From Aliiruegeria lutimaris (GTDB lineage Bacteria > Pseudomonadota > Alphaproteobacteria > Rhodobacterales > Rhodobacteraceae), in assembly GCF_900099935.1 (NCBI RefSeq), contig NZ_FNEK01000015.1:30448-94447 (forward strand): 64,000 nt of DNA. The letters run 5' to 3'. The notes under the pieces were generated by a model. The model was not told the DNA's origin, searched no databases, and was given only the letters and a program-made list of their open reading frames with translations. Each line of letters opens with the position of its first letter. Within the stretch, counting starts at the first letter, position 1. Shown one piece after another: positions 36,989 to 46,255 of the stretch. The translations under genes and the position numbers were made by a program.

Positions 36989-37690
36989 TTGAAACAGAAC
37001 CGGTCGGGGATGAGCCTCGGGCAGATTGCCGAGGCAGTGGGACTTCCACGTTCCACGGTGCAGCGGATCGTCGGTGCTCTGCAAACCGAGCGCCTTGTCA
37101 TCGCCGGCCCGAACGGTGGTCGTTTCAGGCTGGGACCGGAACTGAGCACCCTCGCCTCGGCGGCGCATCACAGCATTGTCGAAAGCTGCCGGCTCTTCCT
37201 GACGGAACTGTCACAGGCAACAGGCGAGACGGCAGACCTCTCCGTTCTCCGCGGACCGGCGATGATTTTCCTCGATCAGGTCCCCGGAACGCATCGCTTG
37301 CGCACGGTCTCCGCGGTTGGCGACGCCTTTCCCCTGACGACAACGGCGAACGGGCGCGCTTGCCTGGCGCTTTTGCCGGAACAGCAGGCATGCGATCTCG
37401 CACGTGCGGAATGGAAAAGAACCGGCATGGAGGGCGACATGGACGCCTTGTTGGAATGCCTCCGAGATGTGCGGGAAACCGGCTTGGCCTATGATCTCGA
37501 CGAGCACACGCCGGGGATCAGCGCTATCGGCATTGCCTTTCCCGACTGGTCCGGCGATCTGCACTCGATTTCCATTCCTATCCCTTCAAGCCGTTTCCCG
37601 GAGTCTCGGGAACAGGTCGAACGGGCACTGCGGCGAAGCATGAAGCACCTTGAAGGGTTGATTGAAGAAGGTCAGCCCGATCAGGAATGA
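36989..37690 (+). pseudogene. IclR family regulator, N-terminus truncated
   Basis: About 233 residues with an IclR winged helix (SLGQIAEAVGLPRSTVQRIV) and effector domain (about 60-230: TADLSVLRGPAMIFLDQVPG, GRACLALLPEQQ, GISAIGIAFPDWSG). Homology begins upstream of any good start (ALILRTLKQNRSG), and an in-frame TAG lies near 36960, just before it, so the first helix and start are gone. TTG 36989 or ATG 37010 might still be used, but neither has a good ribosome site. It faces the truncated DctM gene head to head. It would have controlled that operon. Confidence 0.75.
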
Positions 37691-37794
37691 ACCGGATCTC
37701 GACTCGGGTTGTCTGACGTCAGCACCTACCGCACAGATTTAGGCGGTTGAGAAATGGAGGATTTCTGGTTCATCGAAACCATTGTGGAGCGAAG

Positions 37795-37896
37795 ATGAAC
37801 AGAACATCCGGAGCATCGAAGGACGCCGCTGACAAGCTGGTCAGACGCATCGAGCGCCAGGCCCGCAAACAGTATTCTGCCGAGGAAAAGATCAGG
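37795..37896 (+). mobile_element. IS3-family transposase OrfA remnant
   Basis: ATG 37795 begins about 34 residues, SGASKDAADKLVRRIERQAR then KQYSAEEKIR, that match the N-terminus of IS3-group OrfA proteins as I remember them (the usual continuation, with GLRGE and AELCRREGI, is absent). The similarity stops at about 37896, and within 40 bases the sulfatase 3' end begins. So only the element's left part survives. The bases 37691-37794 may be its left flank; I could not identify terminal repeats. Confidence 0.6.
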
Positions 37897-37933
37897 ACCG
37901 GCCCGTCGCCTGATGCTCTCTCACAAGACGATC

Positions 37934-40429
37934 TCAGTCGCTCGCTTTTTGCACGGCGTCTTCGAGCTTCTTCTTGTCCGCCTCGCTCAGCTCCGGCCGG
38001 TCGATCTTGATCGTCAGTTTGTCCAGCTTTGCTGTCAGCGGGAAGGGCGGTTTGTAATCGTTATCGTCGACGCCCGTCAGAGTGTCCGAGCCCACATCAA
38101 ACGCTTCGTCCCATTGCAGGATCGTCGGGATGGTGTGGTCCATCTTCTGGCTGGCGACCTCCTTGCCATCCACCTTCAGCGTGCCCGTGCCGCTTTGGCC
38201 CAACCCGCTCGGGCTACCAAAGGCGAGGGTTGCCGCGCCGAGCCCGTCATATCTGAAATCGAACTCGACCGTATGCTTGCCGGGGGCCAGCGCTTCCTTT
38301 CCTTCCCATTTGATCCGCTTCAGGTTCACCATGTTCCAGGTGAAGACCGGCTTGCTTTCGAGCAGGTAGAAACCATAGCCGGCAAACCGGCCGCCGGAGG
38401 TCAGGATCATTCCCTCGGCTCCGCCCTCGGGCACCTCGATCTCGGCGGTGATCGTGTAGGAGCTGTTGAGGAGGCTGGGCGAGTCGCCCTGCGGCACCCC
38501 CGTCATGGGTTTGGTGTACACGAACTCGTTCCGCCCTGCGGTGATGCTCGGGCGCGGTTTGGCGAGCCGCGTGGTCACGGAGGCATCCATCGGAAAGACC
38601 TGGTACTTCTTCGCCTCCTCGATGAACAAGGCTTTCAACTCCTTCACCTTGTCGGGGTGATCCTTGGCGATATCCGTCGACTGGTTCTTGTCCTTGCTCA
38701 GGTCGTAGAGCTGCAGGACCTGTTTGTTGAGCGGGTCGGGGTTGGGCGTACCGGGGGTTTCCCACGGCATCCGGTTGACCTCGGTGCTCAGCAGCCAGCC
38801 GTCGTGATAAAGCGCCCACTGGCCCATCATCTCGAAATACTGCGTCTTGTGGCGCGAGGGCACCTCGGCATTGGCCTTGTCGAAGGTATAGGCGAAGCTG
38901 GTGCCTTCGATGGGCGACTGCTGGATGCCGTCGACAGTCTCGGGTTGTTCAATCCCGGCCACCTCCAGGATCGTCGGCACGACGTCGATGACATGCATGA
39001 ACTGGTCGCGCCGTCCCCCCTTGTCGGAGATGCCATTCGGCCAGGAGACCACCATGTTCTGGCGGATGCCGCCGAGGCGGTTGGCGTTCTGCTTGAAGTA
39101 GTCGAACGGCGTGTCGAAGGCCCAGGACCAGCCGGCGGACATGTGGTTGTAGGTCTCCTCGGTGCCCCAGACGTCATACCATTGCATCTGGGTCTCGGCC
39201 GGCATCTCGGCGATACCATTGAACCATGCCACTTCGTTGGGCGTTCCCATCGGCCCGCCCTCGGCGCTGGTGCCGTTGTCGCCGTTAATGTAGATGATCA
39301 GCGTATTGTCGAGCTCGCCGATGTCGTCGATCGCCTGCACGACCCGACCTATCTCGTGATCGTTATAAGCGGCATAGGCCGCGAAGACCTCGACCTGACG
39401 GATGAAGAGCTTCTTCTCGTCGTCGCTGAGTTGGTCCCAGGGCTTGAGCTTGTCAGCGGGCCAGGCGGCAAGTTTCGTGTCCTCGGGGACGAGACCCAGT
39501 TTCTTCTGGTTCTCGAAAATCGTCTGGCGCAATGCCTCGTAACCATCGTCGAAGAGCTTCATGCTCTCGATCTTCTCGACCCACTCCTTGGTCGGGTGGT
39601 GCGGCGCATGGGTGGCGCCGGGGGCATATTTGACGAAGAACGGCTTGGAGGAATCGACCTGGTGCAGGTCGGTGATCCAGTCGATGGCCTCGTCGGCCAT
39701 GCCCGTGACCAGGTTCCACTCCGGATTGCCGGCGAACGGATAGATCTGCGTCGTGTTACGGAACAGGTTCGGCTGCCATTGGTTGGCATCGCCGCCGACG
39801 AAACCATAGAAATACTCGAAGCCGAGTCCGTTCGGCCATTGCTCGAAGGGGCCGGCCACACTGGCCTGGAAGGCGGGCACGTTGTGGTCCTTTCCGAACC
39901 AGGACGTGCTGTAGCCGTTCTCCAGCAGGATCCGGCCAATGGTCGCCTTGTCCCTGGTAATGATGGAATTGTAGCCCGGATAGGCCGTCGATTGCTCCGA
40001 AATCACGCCGAAGCCCACGGAATGGTGGTTGCGTCCTGTAATCAGCGCGGCACGGGTGGGCGAGCAGAGCGCCGTGGAATGGATGTTGGTGTAGCTCAGG
40101 CCCTCTTTTGCAAGCGCATCCATCGTTTCCGTCGGGATGACGCCGCCAAAGGTGCTGGGCACGCCGAAGCCCGCGTCATCGGTAATGATCAGCAGCACGT
40201 TCGGCGCATCTTCCGGCGGCACGATGCGCGGTGGCCACCATGGCGTGGACTTGTTCGCTTGTTCCTCGATCTTGCCGCCAAAGGCCATGGGCGGCGGCGG
40301 CAACTGCTTGCCGTCGAGCGTTATCGTTGAGGCGGGCGAGCCGGAAGTCTCGGCATGGCTTGGCGGCGGAGATTGCATCGCCACGCCAAGGCCCAAAATC
40401 AGGGCCAGAACAGCAAGTCTCTGTGTCAT
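37934..40429 (-). CDS. Exported arylsulfatase (formylglycine-dependent), large form
   Basis: An 831-residue sulfatase. Signal peptide at residues 1-26 (ending PSHAETS). Metal-binding DDAG in LLIITDDAGFG, the formylglycine motif CSPTRAALITGR (C-x-P-x-R), then HNVPAFQ/GKDH residues, and a late metal site in INGDNGTSAEGG. The C-terminal 190 residues form an extra beta-rich domain (ITAEIEVPEGGAEG, KHTVEFDFRYDGLG) that often follows the catalytic domain in this type. The active Cys needs an FGE maturase, not seen here. ATG 40429 follows GGAGC. It is divergent from an AraC gene, which probably regulates it. It should hydrolyse sulfate esters in the periplasm. Confidence 0.92.
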   Translation of the reverse strand: MTQRLAVLALILGLGVAMQSPPPSHAETSGSPASTITLDGKQLPPPPMAFGGKIEEQANKSTPWWPPRIVPPEDAPNVLLIITDDAGFGVPSTFGGVIPTETMDALAKEGLSYTNIHSTALCSPTRAALITGRNHHSVGFGVISEQSTAYPGYNSIITRDKATIGRILLENGYSTSWFGKDHNVPAFQASVAGPFEQWPNGLGFEYFYGFVGGDANQWQPNLFRNTTQIYPFAGNPEWNLVTGMADEAIDWITDLHQVDSSKPFFVKYAPGATHAPHHPTKEWVEKIESMKLFDDGYEALRQTIFENQKKLGLVPEDTKLAAWPADKLKPWDQLSDDEKKLFIRQVEVFAAYAAYNDHEIGRVVQAIDDIGELDNTLIIYINGDNGTSAEGGPMGTPNEVAWFNGIAEMPAETQMQWYDVWGTEETYNHMSAGWSWAFDTPFDYFKQNANRLGGIRQNMVVSWPNGISDKGGRRDQFMHVIDVVPTILEVAGIEQPETVDGIQQSPIEGTSFAYTFDKANAEVPSRHKTQYFEMMGQWALYHDGWLLSTEVNRMPWETPGTPNPDPLNKQVLQLYDLSKDKNQSTDIAKDHPDKVKELKALFIEEAKKYQVFPMDASVTTRLAKPRPSITAGRNEFVYTKPMTGVPQGDSPSLLNSSYTITAEIEVPEGGAEGMILTSGGRFAGYGFYLLESKPVFTWNMVNLKRIKWEGKEALAPGKHTVEFDFRYDGLGAATLAFGSPSGLGQSGTGTLKVDGKEVASQKMDHTIPTILQWDEAFDVGSDTLTGVDDNDYKPPFPLTAKLDKLTIKIDRPELSEADKKKLEDAVQKASD

Positions 40430-40612
40430 CTCGGTTTGCTCCAAACTGGAAACACCTTCCCCGGCCAAACGAGGTCCAAGTCCCACTTTCCGGGCCGTGT
40501 TCGCGGCGCCAGTGTGGCAGGTTGCCAATCCGGGAACTTGACATGAATCATTTTTGGCTGTCGGATTTGATTTTACCGGCCAAATTATGTGCTCCGCCGA
40601 AGAGGAGGCAGC

Positions 40613-41629
40613 ATGTCTCGGAACATTCCCCTGATACGGGCCGCGTCGCTCATGCCAATGGTCAGGTGGCTGGTCGAACGGGGCCGGGACCCCGGACCGT
40701 TCCTGGAACGTGCTGGCATCGGCTGGGTTTGCCTCGACGATCCGCTTCTGCCAATCCCGCTAAGTGGACCGGTTCGTTTGCTGGTGGACATGGCGCGTGT
40801 CGAGGGGCCGGATGCGCCCTACCGGATTGCCAGGAAGCGGGGCGGGTTCGAAATTGGTTTCATCGGTGCCGCGGCCCTTCAGGGACCAACCGTCCGCGCG
40901 GGGTTTCGCAGGTTGTCGCGCCAGATGTCTGCCCATAGCACGCACGAGGTCTTCAGGGTCCGCACCGACGGGCCGGGACTGACCGTCACCGACGGCTGGA
41001 CGGTGAATCTCGGCGACGACGAAACCCTGCATTTCGTTCAGCAATACGTGGCCGGCCTGGTGGATATGATCTGCAGTTCCGCCACGGGGACCGCCCCCAG
41101 CGTCGCGCAGATCGGCCTTGTTCCGCTTCCGCGAATGGGCGTGTCGCATCTGCGCTCGTGGCTCGGTGAGCGTGTCAGCGGACGCGACGACCGCTTGCTC
41201 GATATTTCAGTCGACAAGGCCGTGGCGGACATGGCCATGCCCGATGAGGTGCGCAAGTACGCCTCCGAGAAATCCCGTTTTCCGGCCCGGCCCCTGACAG
41301 AGGGAGACACTCTTGCAGACGACGTTGCCGCCCTTTTGTCGAGCATGCTGCCGCGAACGAAACCGACTGTCGAATCCGTTGCCGCGATCGCCGGAATGAG
41401 CGAACGGACCTTTCGGCGGTGCCTGCATGCCGAAGGCGTCAACTTTTCTGAAATCGTCGAGCGAACGCGCGCCAACACGGCACTTCGCCGGTTGCAGGCA
41501 CCGGACCGGCCAGTGCTGAAGGACCTGGCAAGGGAGCTTGGCTACGCAAATCAGGAAACCCTTACGCGGGCAGTGCGGCGCTGGACCGGAAGCACACCGA
41601 GCGAAGTGCGAGCGAAAAGCAGGCAGTAG
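40613..41629 (+). CDS. AraC family transcriptional regulator (OruR/ArgR-like N-domain)
   Basis: A 338-residue regulator. The N-terminal domain (about 1-220) is of the arabinose-binding-like type seen in OruR-like regulators (IPLIRAASLMPMVRWLVERG); the C-terminal double helix-turn-helix (about 240-335) includes VESVAAIAGMSERTFRRCLH and LKDLARELGYANQETLTRAV. ATG 40613 follows GAGGAGG. It is divergent from the arylsulfatase gene with 183 bases between, the natural target. A TTGACA sequence at 40538-40543 may be a -35 element, but no good -10 lies at 17 bases. Confidence 0.88.
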   Translation: MSRNIPLIRAASLMPMVRWLVERGRDPGPFLERAGIGWVCLDDPLLPIPLSGPVRLLVDMARVEGPDAPYRIARKRGGFEIGFIGAAALQGPTVRAGFRRLSRQMSAHSTHEVFRVRTDGPGLTVTDGWTVNLGDDETLHFVQQYVAGLVDMICSSATGTAPSVAQIGLVPLPRMGVSHLRSWLGERVSGRDDRLLDISVDKAVADMAMPDEVRKYASEKSRFPARPLTEGDTLADDVAALLSSMLPRTKPTVESVAAIAGMSERTFRRCLHAEGVNFSEIVERTRANTALRRLQAPDRPVLKDLARELGYANQETLTRAVRRWTGSTPSEVRAKSRQ

Positions 41630-41735
41630 CGTTATGCCGGAGCAAATCGGCGAAGAGGGGGCTGCCCAACCTTCGCTGCGGAGCGCACGGACGCGCCGCC
41701 CGACATGGAACAAGTCGAGCGCCGGTCTGTGCCCT

Positions 41736-42788
41736 TCAGATCGAGACGATGCGGGCCGCCACCGGGTCGAAACCCACATGCACCGTGTCACCTTTTCGGA
41801 ATGGGGTGGCGTCGGGCACCGTGACTGCAAAGATTTCTCCCAATGCGGTATCGAGCGTGTATTGAACCTGGTTGCCAAGATAGGCCGCGTAACTCACCTC
41901 GGCGGGCAGCGAGTCAGCGGACGCTTCGTGGCTCAGGCGCAACTGGTGTGGGCGCAGAACGAGGTTGGCCTGGCCGGTGGTCGAAAAAGCGGTGGGCAGC
42001 GTCAGGCGGCGGCCGTCGAACACGATATCCACTGTCTCGCCGGAACGGGCCACCTCGACCGGAAGCAGGTTCGCATCCCCGATGAAGTCGGCGATGAAGG
42101 CCGAGTTCGGGCGCTCGTAGAGGTCGGCCGGGGCGCCTTCCTGGGCGATTTCGGCGTTCTTCATCACGATAATGCGGTCGGAGACGGCCATGGCCTCTTC
42201 CTGGTCGTGGGTGACGTAGATCGCGGTGAGGTTCAGCCGCTGCTGGATTTCGCGGATCTCTTCGCGCACGTGCCGGCGCAGCTTGGCATCCAGGTTGGAG
42301 AGCGGCTCGTCGAGCAGCAACACCTCGGGTTCTAGAACGATCGCACGCGCCACGGCCACCCGTTGTTGCTGCCCGCCCGACAGCTCCGATGGCAAACGGT
42401 CGCCGAAGCCTTCAAGCCCGACCATCGCCAACCCTTCCTCGACCCGCGGGCGCAGCTCGCTCTTGGACACGCGCTTGACCGTCAGGCCGTAGCCGACATT
42501 TTCCGCAACCGTCATATGCGGAAACAGCGCGTAGGACTGAAACACCATCGACACCTTGCGATAGGTCGCTGACAGGTGGGTTACATCTTCATCGCCGATG
42601 AAAATGCGTCCCGACGTGGGCGACTCCAGCCCGGCGACGAGCCTCAGCGTGGTCGTCTTGCCGCAGCCTGAGGGCCCTAGCAGCGTGACCAGCGTACCGG
42701 GAGCGATATCGAGGTCGAGCGGCTTCAGGGCGACGACGTCGTCGAAATGCTTCGTGACGCCTTCAAAACGGACGGATCCCTTGGTCAT
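41736..42788 (-). CDS. ABC transporter ATP-binding protein (AfuC/FbpC-type)
   Basis: A 350-residue ATPase with Walker [17 protein letters not shown], signature [15 protein letters not shown], Walker [14 protein letters not shown] and switch THDQEEAM. The C-terminal TOBE domain (about 240-350) includes NLVLRPHQLRLS. It is third in a minus-strand operon, nine bases after the permease. This group serves ferric iron, phosphonate and sugar-phosphate importers; the binding protein suggests the last. Confidence 0.9.
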   Translation of the reverse strand: MTKGSVRFEGVTKHFDDVVALKPLDLDIAPGTLVTLLGPSGCGKTTTLRLVAGLESPTSGRIFIGDEDVTHLSATYRKVSMVFQSYALFPHMTVAENVGYGLTVKRVSKSELRPRVEEGLAMVGLEGFGDRLPSELSGGQQQRVAVARAIVLEPEVLLLDEPLSNLDAKLRRHVREEIREIQQRLNLTAIYVTHDQEEAMAVSDRIIVMKNAEIAQEGAPADLYERPNSAFIADFIGDANLLPVEVARSGETVDIVFDGRRLTLPTAFSTTGQANLVLRPHQLRLSHEASADSLPAEVSYAAYLGNQVQYTLDTALGEIFAVTVPDATPFRKGDTVHVGFDPVAARIVSI

Positions 42789-42797
42789 GGGGCTCTC

Positions 42798-44942
42798 CTA
42801 GTGGGCTTCGACGCGGTCGGCGCGGCGCAGGGTGCGTCGGCCGATCACGAGTTGCATGGCGATGATGACGGTGAGCATCGTGACGATCAGCACCGAGGCA
42901 TAGGCGATGGCGATGCCGTACTCGCCGTTTTCCACCCGACCGACGATGAAGCTCGTGGCCATGTTGTGACGGGCGGAGACGAGGAAGATCACCGCCGAGA
43001 CGGATGTGATCGCACGCACGAAACTGTAGGTCAGCGCGGCGAGGATGGCAGGGCCCATCAGCGGCAGGATCACCCGGCGCAGCGTTGTCGCGGAGTTCGC
43101 GCCGAGCATGATCGAGGCCTCGTCGAGCGACTTGTCCAGTTGGCTCATCGCGGCGATGCCGCCGCGCACGCCAACCGGCATGTTGCGGAAGATGAACACG
43201 ATGATGAGGATGAGGCCAGTGCCAGTAAGCTCGATCGGCGGGAAGTTGAACGCCATGATATAAGCCACGCCGATCACGGTGCCGGGGATGGCGAAGGAGA
43301 GCATGGTCGAGAACTCGAAGGCGTTCTTGCCGGTGAATTTCTGACGCACGAGCAGGTATGCCGTGGCCAGTCCCACCGCTGCCGTGAGCGGGGCCGCGAT
43401 GGCCGAGATCGTCAGGGTCGTGAAATAGCTGTCCCACGCCGCCCCGGTGAAATGGACCCCGTTACGCACCACGATCTTGAAGCCGCGCAGGTAGTGCTCG
43501 AACGTAAAGGTGTGATCATATCCCCAGAGCTTCACGAAGGAGCCGAACAGGATCAGCGCGTAGAGCACCATGGTGAAGAACGCCCATGGCAGCGCCACGA
43601 GATAGGCGGTCCATCTCAACACCGGGTTCAGCGCAGCATGACGGCCGGAATCGCCCTTGCCGGTGACAGTGGCGTAATTCTTCTTGCCCACCCAGAAGCG
43701 CTGCGCGAGGAAGGCCGAAAGGGTGAAGGTCAGCAGCGTGATGGACAGGATCGCGGCCTGCGCCGGGTCGGCGATCGTGCCGACAATGGCGAAATAGATC
43801 TCCGTCGAGAGCACGTTGAAATTGCCCCCCAGCACCAGCGGGTTGCCGAAATCGGCAATCGACTCGATGAAACCGAGCAGGAAGGCATTTGCGAGACCGG
43901 GGCGCATCAGCGGGAATGAGATGTATCGGAAGGTCTGCCAGCGGTTGGCGTCGAGCGTCTGGCTGGCTTCCTCCATCGACGGGCTGACCCCTTCCACCAC
44001 GCCGATCAGCACGAGGAAGGCGATGGGCGTGAAGGAAAGCATCTGGGCCAGCCAGACGCCGTGAAACCCGTAGAGCCAGCGGGTCTTTTCCCAACCGAAG
44101 GCCCAGGAGAAGAACTCGGTAATGGTGCCGGCGCGGCCGAACAGAAGGATCAGCGCGAGGCCGATGACAAAGGGCGGGGTGATGATCGGCAGTACGGTGA
44201 GGACACGCAGGAGTTTCTTCGCCCTGAAGTCGGTCCGGGTGAAGATCAGTGCGAACATCAGGCCCATGAAAGTGGTGCCCGCGGCGGTCGAAAGACCGAG
44301 CAGGAACGAGTTGACGGCCGGTCCGCAACTGCCGCCGCCGGTGATGCAGCCGATGCCCCAGATGGTCGAAGAGAAAAACCGCGGCAGGAATTCGCTGAAA
44401 CCGAGGCCCGCGCCGCCCTTCAGCTCGAAGGCCCGCACGAGGATGAAGGTGAGCGGGAAGAACACGAAGATCGCCACCAGCGCGACGATCGCACCAACGA
44501 GGCCGGTGACGAAAGCGTCGCCCCGTCCCTTGCCGAGCCCGGAAACTCCGGTCGTGGCGATGAACAGGAGGGCTGACGCCGTCACGAAGGCGCCGGCCCC
44601 GATGCCCGGGTTGTCTGCTTCCCAGAGTCCGAAGCGTGTGCCGATGAGGAGCGCTTGCCCCATCAGCAGCGCGAGACCGGCGGTGCCGGAGGCGAAGAGC
44701 CCGCGCGCCATTGCAAGCTGGGTGCGTGCGAGCCCCAGCGAGAGCGCCGCTCCAACGAAGCCGAGAACGGGTAGCCAGAGCCAAGGTTTGTCGTGCAAGG
44801 CCGCGCCGAGCGCCGACGCGTTCGTTCCCGACATGTCGGTGAGCCATCCGAACCGCCAGAACCCGTTTTGCGTCAGGTACCAGGGCAGCAGGGCCCAGCC
44901 AATCACGCCTACCACCAGCCAGAACACCGCAACGCGTTTCAT
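42798..44942 (-). CDS. Fused ABC transporter permease (AfuB/FbpB-type)
   Basis: A 714-residue inner-membrane protein with two permease halves in tandem, each with an EAA-type loop: MEEASQTLDANRWQTFRYIS in the first and LDEASIMLGANSATTLRRVI in the second. Extra helices at the N-terminus (about residues 5-130) precede the first permease domain. The long double form is standard for FbpB/AfuB. ATG 44942 follows GGGGGAG. It lies downstream of the binding protein, with a hairpin in the gap. Confidence 0.9.
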   Translation of the reverse strand: MKRVAVFWLVVGVIGWALLPWYLTQNGFWRFGWLTDMSGTNASALGAALHDKPWLWLPVLGFVGAALSLGLARTQLAMARGLFASGTAGLALLMGQALLIGTRFGLWEADNPGIGAGAFVTASALLFIATTGVSGLGKGRGDAFVTGLVGAIVALVAIFVFFPLTFILVRAFELKGGAGLGFSEFLPRFFSSTIWGIGCITGGGSCGPAVNSFLLGLSTAAGTTFMGLMFALIFTRTDFRAKKLLRVLTVLPIITPPFVIGLALILLFGRAGTITEFFSWAFGWEKTRWLYGFHGVWLAQMLSFTPIAFLVLIGVVEGVSPSMEEASQTLDANRWQTFRYISFPLMRPGLANAFLLGFIESIADFGNPLVLGGNFNVLSTEIYFAIVGTIADPAQAAILSITLLTFTLSAFLAQRFWVGKKNYATVTGKGDSGRHAALNPVLRWTAYLVALPWAFFTMVLYALILFGSFVKLWGYDHTFTFEHYLRGFKIVVRNGVHFTGAAWDSYFTTLTISAIAAPLTAAVGLATAYLLVRQKFTGKNAFEFSTMLSFAIPGTVIGVAYIMAFNFPPIELTGTGLILIIVFIFRNMPVGVRGGIAAMSQLDKSLDEASIMLGANSATTLRRVILPLMGPAILAALTYSFVRAITSVSAVIFLVSARHNMATSFIVGRVENGEYGIAIAYASVLIVTMLTVIIAMQLVIGRRTLRRADRVEAH

Positions 44943-44966
44943 GCCACCGCTCCCCCAATGGAGCCA

Positions 44967-44985
44967 GCCCCGCGCATGGCGGGGC
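44967..44985 (-). terminator. Hairpin between binding-protein and permease genes
   Basis: Arms GCCCCGC and GCGGGGC (7 bases, perfect) around a 5-base loop in the 68-base gap. It likely raises binding-protein mRNA over permease mRNA. Confidence 0.5.
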
Positions 44986-45010
44986 CGGTCATTTCATGCT
45001 TGTTGGAAGA

Positions 45011-46042
45011 TCACTCTTCGACGACGCCGCCGGCGCCTTTCACTTCCGCTTCCCAGCGGTCGAGCAGGCGCGCGCGGGTGTCAGACGCGCCATATGTGGC
45101 AAAGTCGTAGTCGATGAGTTTCACGGCCGCCATGTCGGGGGCGTCCGGATCGGTCGAGGCATCGGGGTTCGACGGGATGTTGTACACGCCGACTTCAAGC
45201 CCGGCCGATTGTGCGGGGGCCGAAATCACGTATTCGACCCACTTCTTGGCGGAGTCCATGTTGGGCGTGCCGTTGATGATCGACACGGCCCCGACCTCGT
45301 ATCCGGTGCCTTCGCAGGGCGCGACGATTTCCACCGGGAAGCCCTGTTTCTTGAGGTTCACCATGTCATGCATGAAACCGATGCCGATGGTGTTTTCACC
45401 GCGCGCGGTGGCCTTGCCCGGGGCCGAGCCCGACTTGGTATACTGGTTCACGTTCTTGCCGATCTCGGCGAGAAGCTTGAAGCCCTCGTCTTCGCCAAAC
45501 AGCTGAACAAGCGTGGCAAGCTCGGTATAGGCGGTGCCCGACGATTTCGGGTTCGCCACCTGGATCTCGCCTTCGTATTCGGGCTTGGCAAGGTCGCGCC
45601 AGCAGGCGGGCGGCTCGAGGCCTTTTTCGGCCAGTACCTCGGTGTTGTAGATCATGCCGAGCAGGCCGACATGAACGCCGACGGCCTTGCCGCCCGACAT
45701 CTCGGTCATGCTCTGCGACCAGCCGAGCTGGCCGGACACATCGACGCCCGAGGGCACGGTCAGGTCTTCGGAAGCCGCAATCAAGTGGGGATCGCCCGTA
45801 CCGCCCCACCAGACATCGACCTTCGGGTTGCCGGCTTCGGCGCGGATCTGCGCCAGCGTTTCGCCGGTCGACTTGCGCACGATGGCAACGTCGATACCGG
45901 TTTCGATCTCGAAATTCTGGGCCATCAGATCGCACCAGGCCTGTTCGTTCGAGCAGACCACATTGAGCGATTGGGCCATGGCTGCCGAGGCGCCGAGGCC
46001 GGCGGTCAGTACCACAGCGCCGAGTGTGAGTGTCTTTTTCAT
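45011..46042 (-). CDS. ABC transporter solute-binding protein, AfuA-like
   Basis: A 343-residue periplasmic protein with signal peptide ending GASAAMA|QS. It belongs to the ferric/anion binding-protein family, but the tandem Tyr pair that holds iron is absent. Instead it has VNQYTKSGSAPGKATARGEN, GFMHDMVNLKKQGFPVEI and a CEGTGYEVGAVSIING segment, which I recall from AfuA-type binding proteins that take hexose phosphates. The divergent two-component system and the HAD phosphatase gene fit a phosphorylated substrate. ATG 46042 has GGGAGG upstream. Specificity is inference and 2-aminoethylphosphonate or other anions are possible. Confidence 0.85.
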   Translation of the reverse strand: MKKTLTLGAVVLTAGLGASAAMAQSLNVVCSNEQAWCDLMAQNFEIETGIDVAIVRKSTGETLAQIRAEAGNPKVDVWWGGTGDPHLIAASEDLTVPSGVDVSGQLGWSQSMTEMSGGKAVGVHVGLLGMIYNTEVLAEKGLEPPACWRDLAKPEYEGEIQVANPKSSGTAYTELATLVQLFGEDEGFKLLAEIGKNVNQYTKSGSAPGKATARGENTIGIGFMHDMVNLKKQGFPVEIVAPCEGTGYEVGAVSIINGTPNMDSAKKWVEYVISAPAQSAGLEVGVYNIPSNPDASTDPDAPDMAAVKLIDYDFATYGASDTRARLLDRWEAEVKGAGGVVEE

Positions 46043-46189
46043 GGAATCCTCCCAGACTTGCCGCGCAGTCCTCCACCGCGCGATCGGGGACAAGTCTGGC
46101 ATCAAGCCGGACACCAAGCGAGCGATGTGAGCGCAATCATCGCGAATTCTAGCAGCTTTTTGATGAACAATGTTACAAACCGGGACCAA

Positions 46190-46205
46190 GGGGATGACGA
46201 TCCCC
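46190..46205. promoter_or_regulatory. Palindrome in the transporter/two-component intergenic region
   Basis: GGGGAT-GACG-ATCCCC, a perfect 6-base inverted repeat in the 213-base gap between the divergent binding-protein gene (start 46042) and response-regulator gene (start 46256). It could be the regulator's own site or a transcript hairpin. Confidence 0.35.
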
Positions 46206-46255
46206 CCAACCTCGGCGCATGTTGACGACAGTATCGTCGAGCGCATGGGAGGCGC

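Noticed and set aside
37913..40330. Plus-strand frame of 805 codons opposite the arylsulfatase
   Set aside because: The sulfatase motif C-x-P-x-R, signal peptide and ribosome site are on the minus strand; this is its shadow.
45011..46042. Ferric iron binding protein (FbpA) assignment
   Set aside because: The tandem Tyr iron ligands are not seen, and the neighbours suggest a phosphorylated substrate; kept as AfuA-like.
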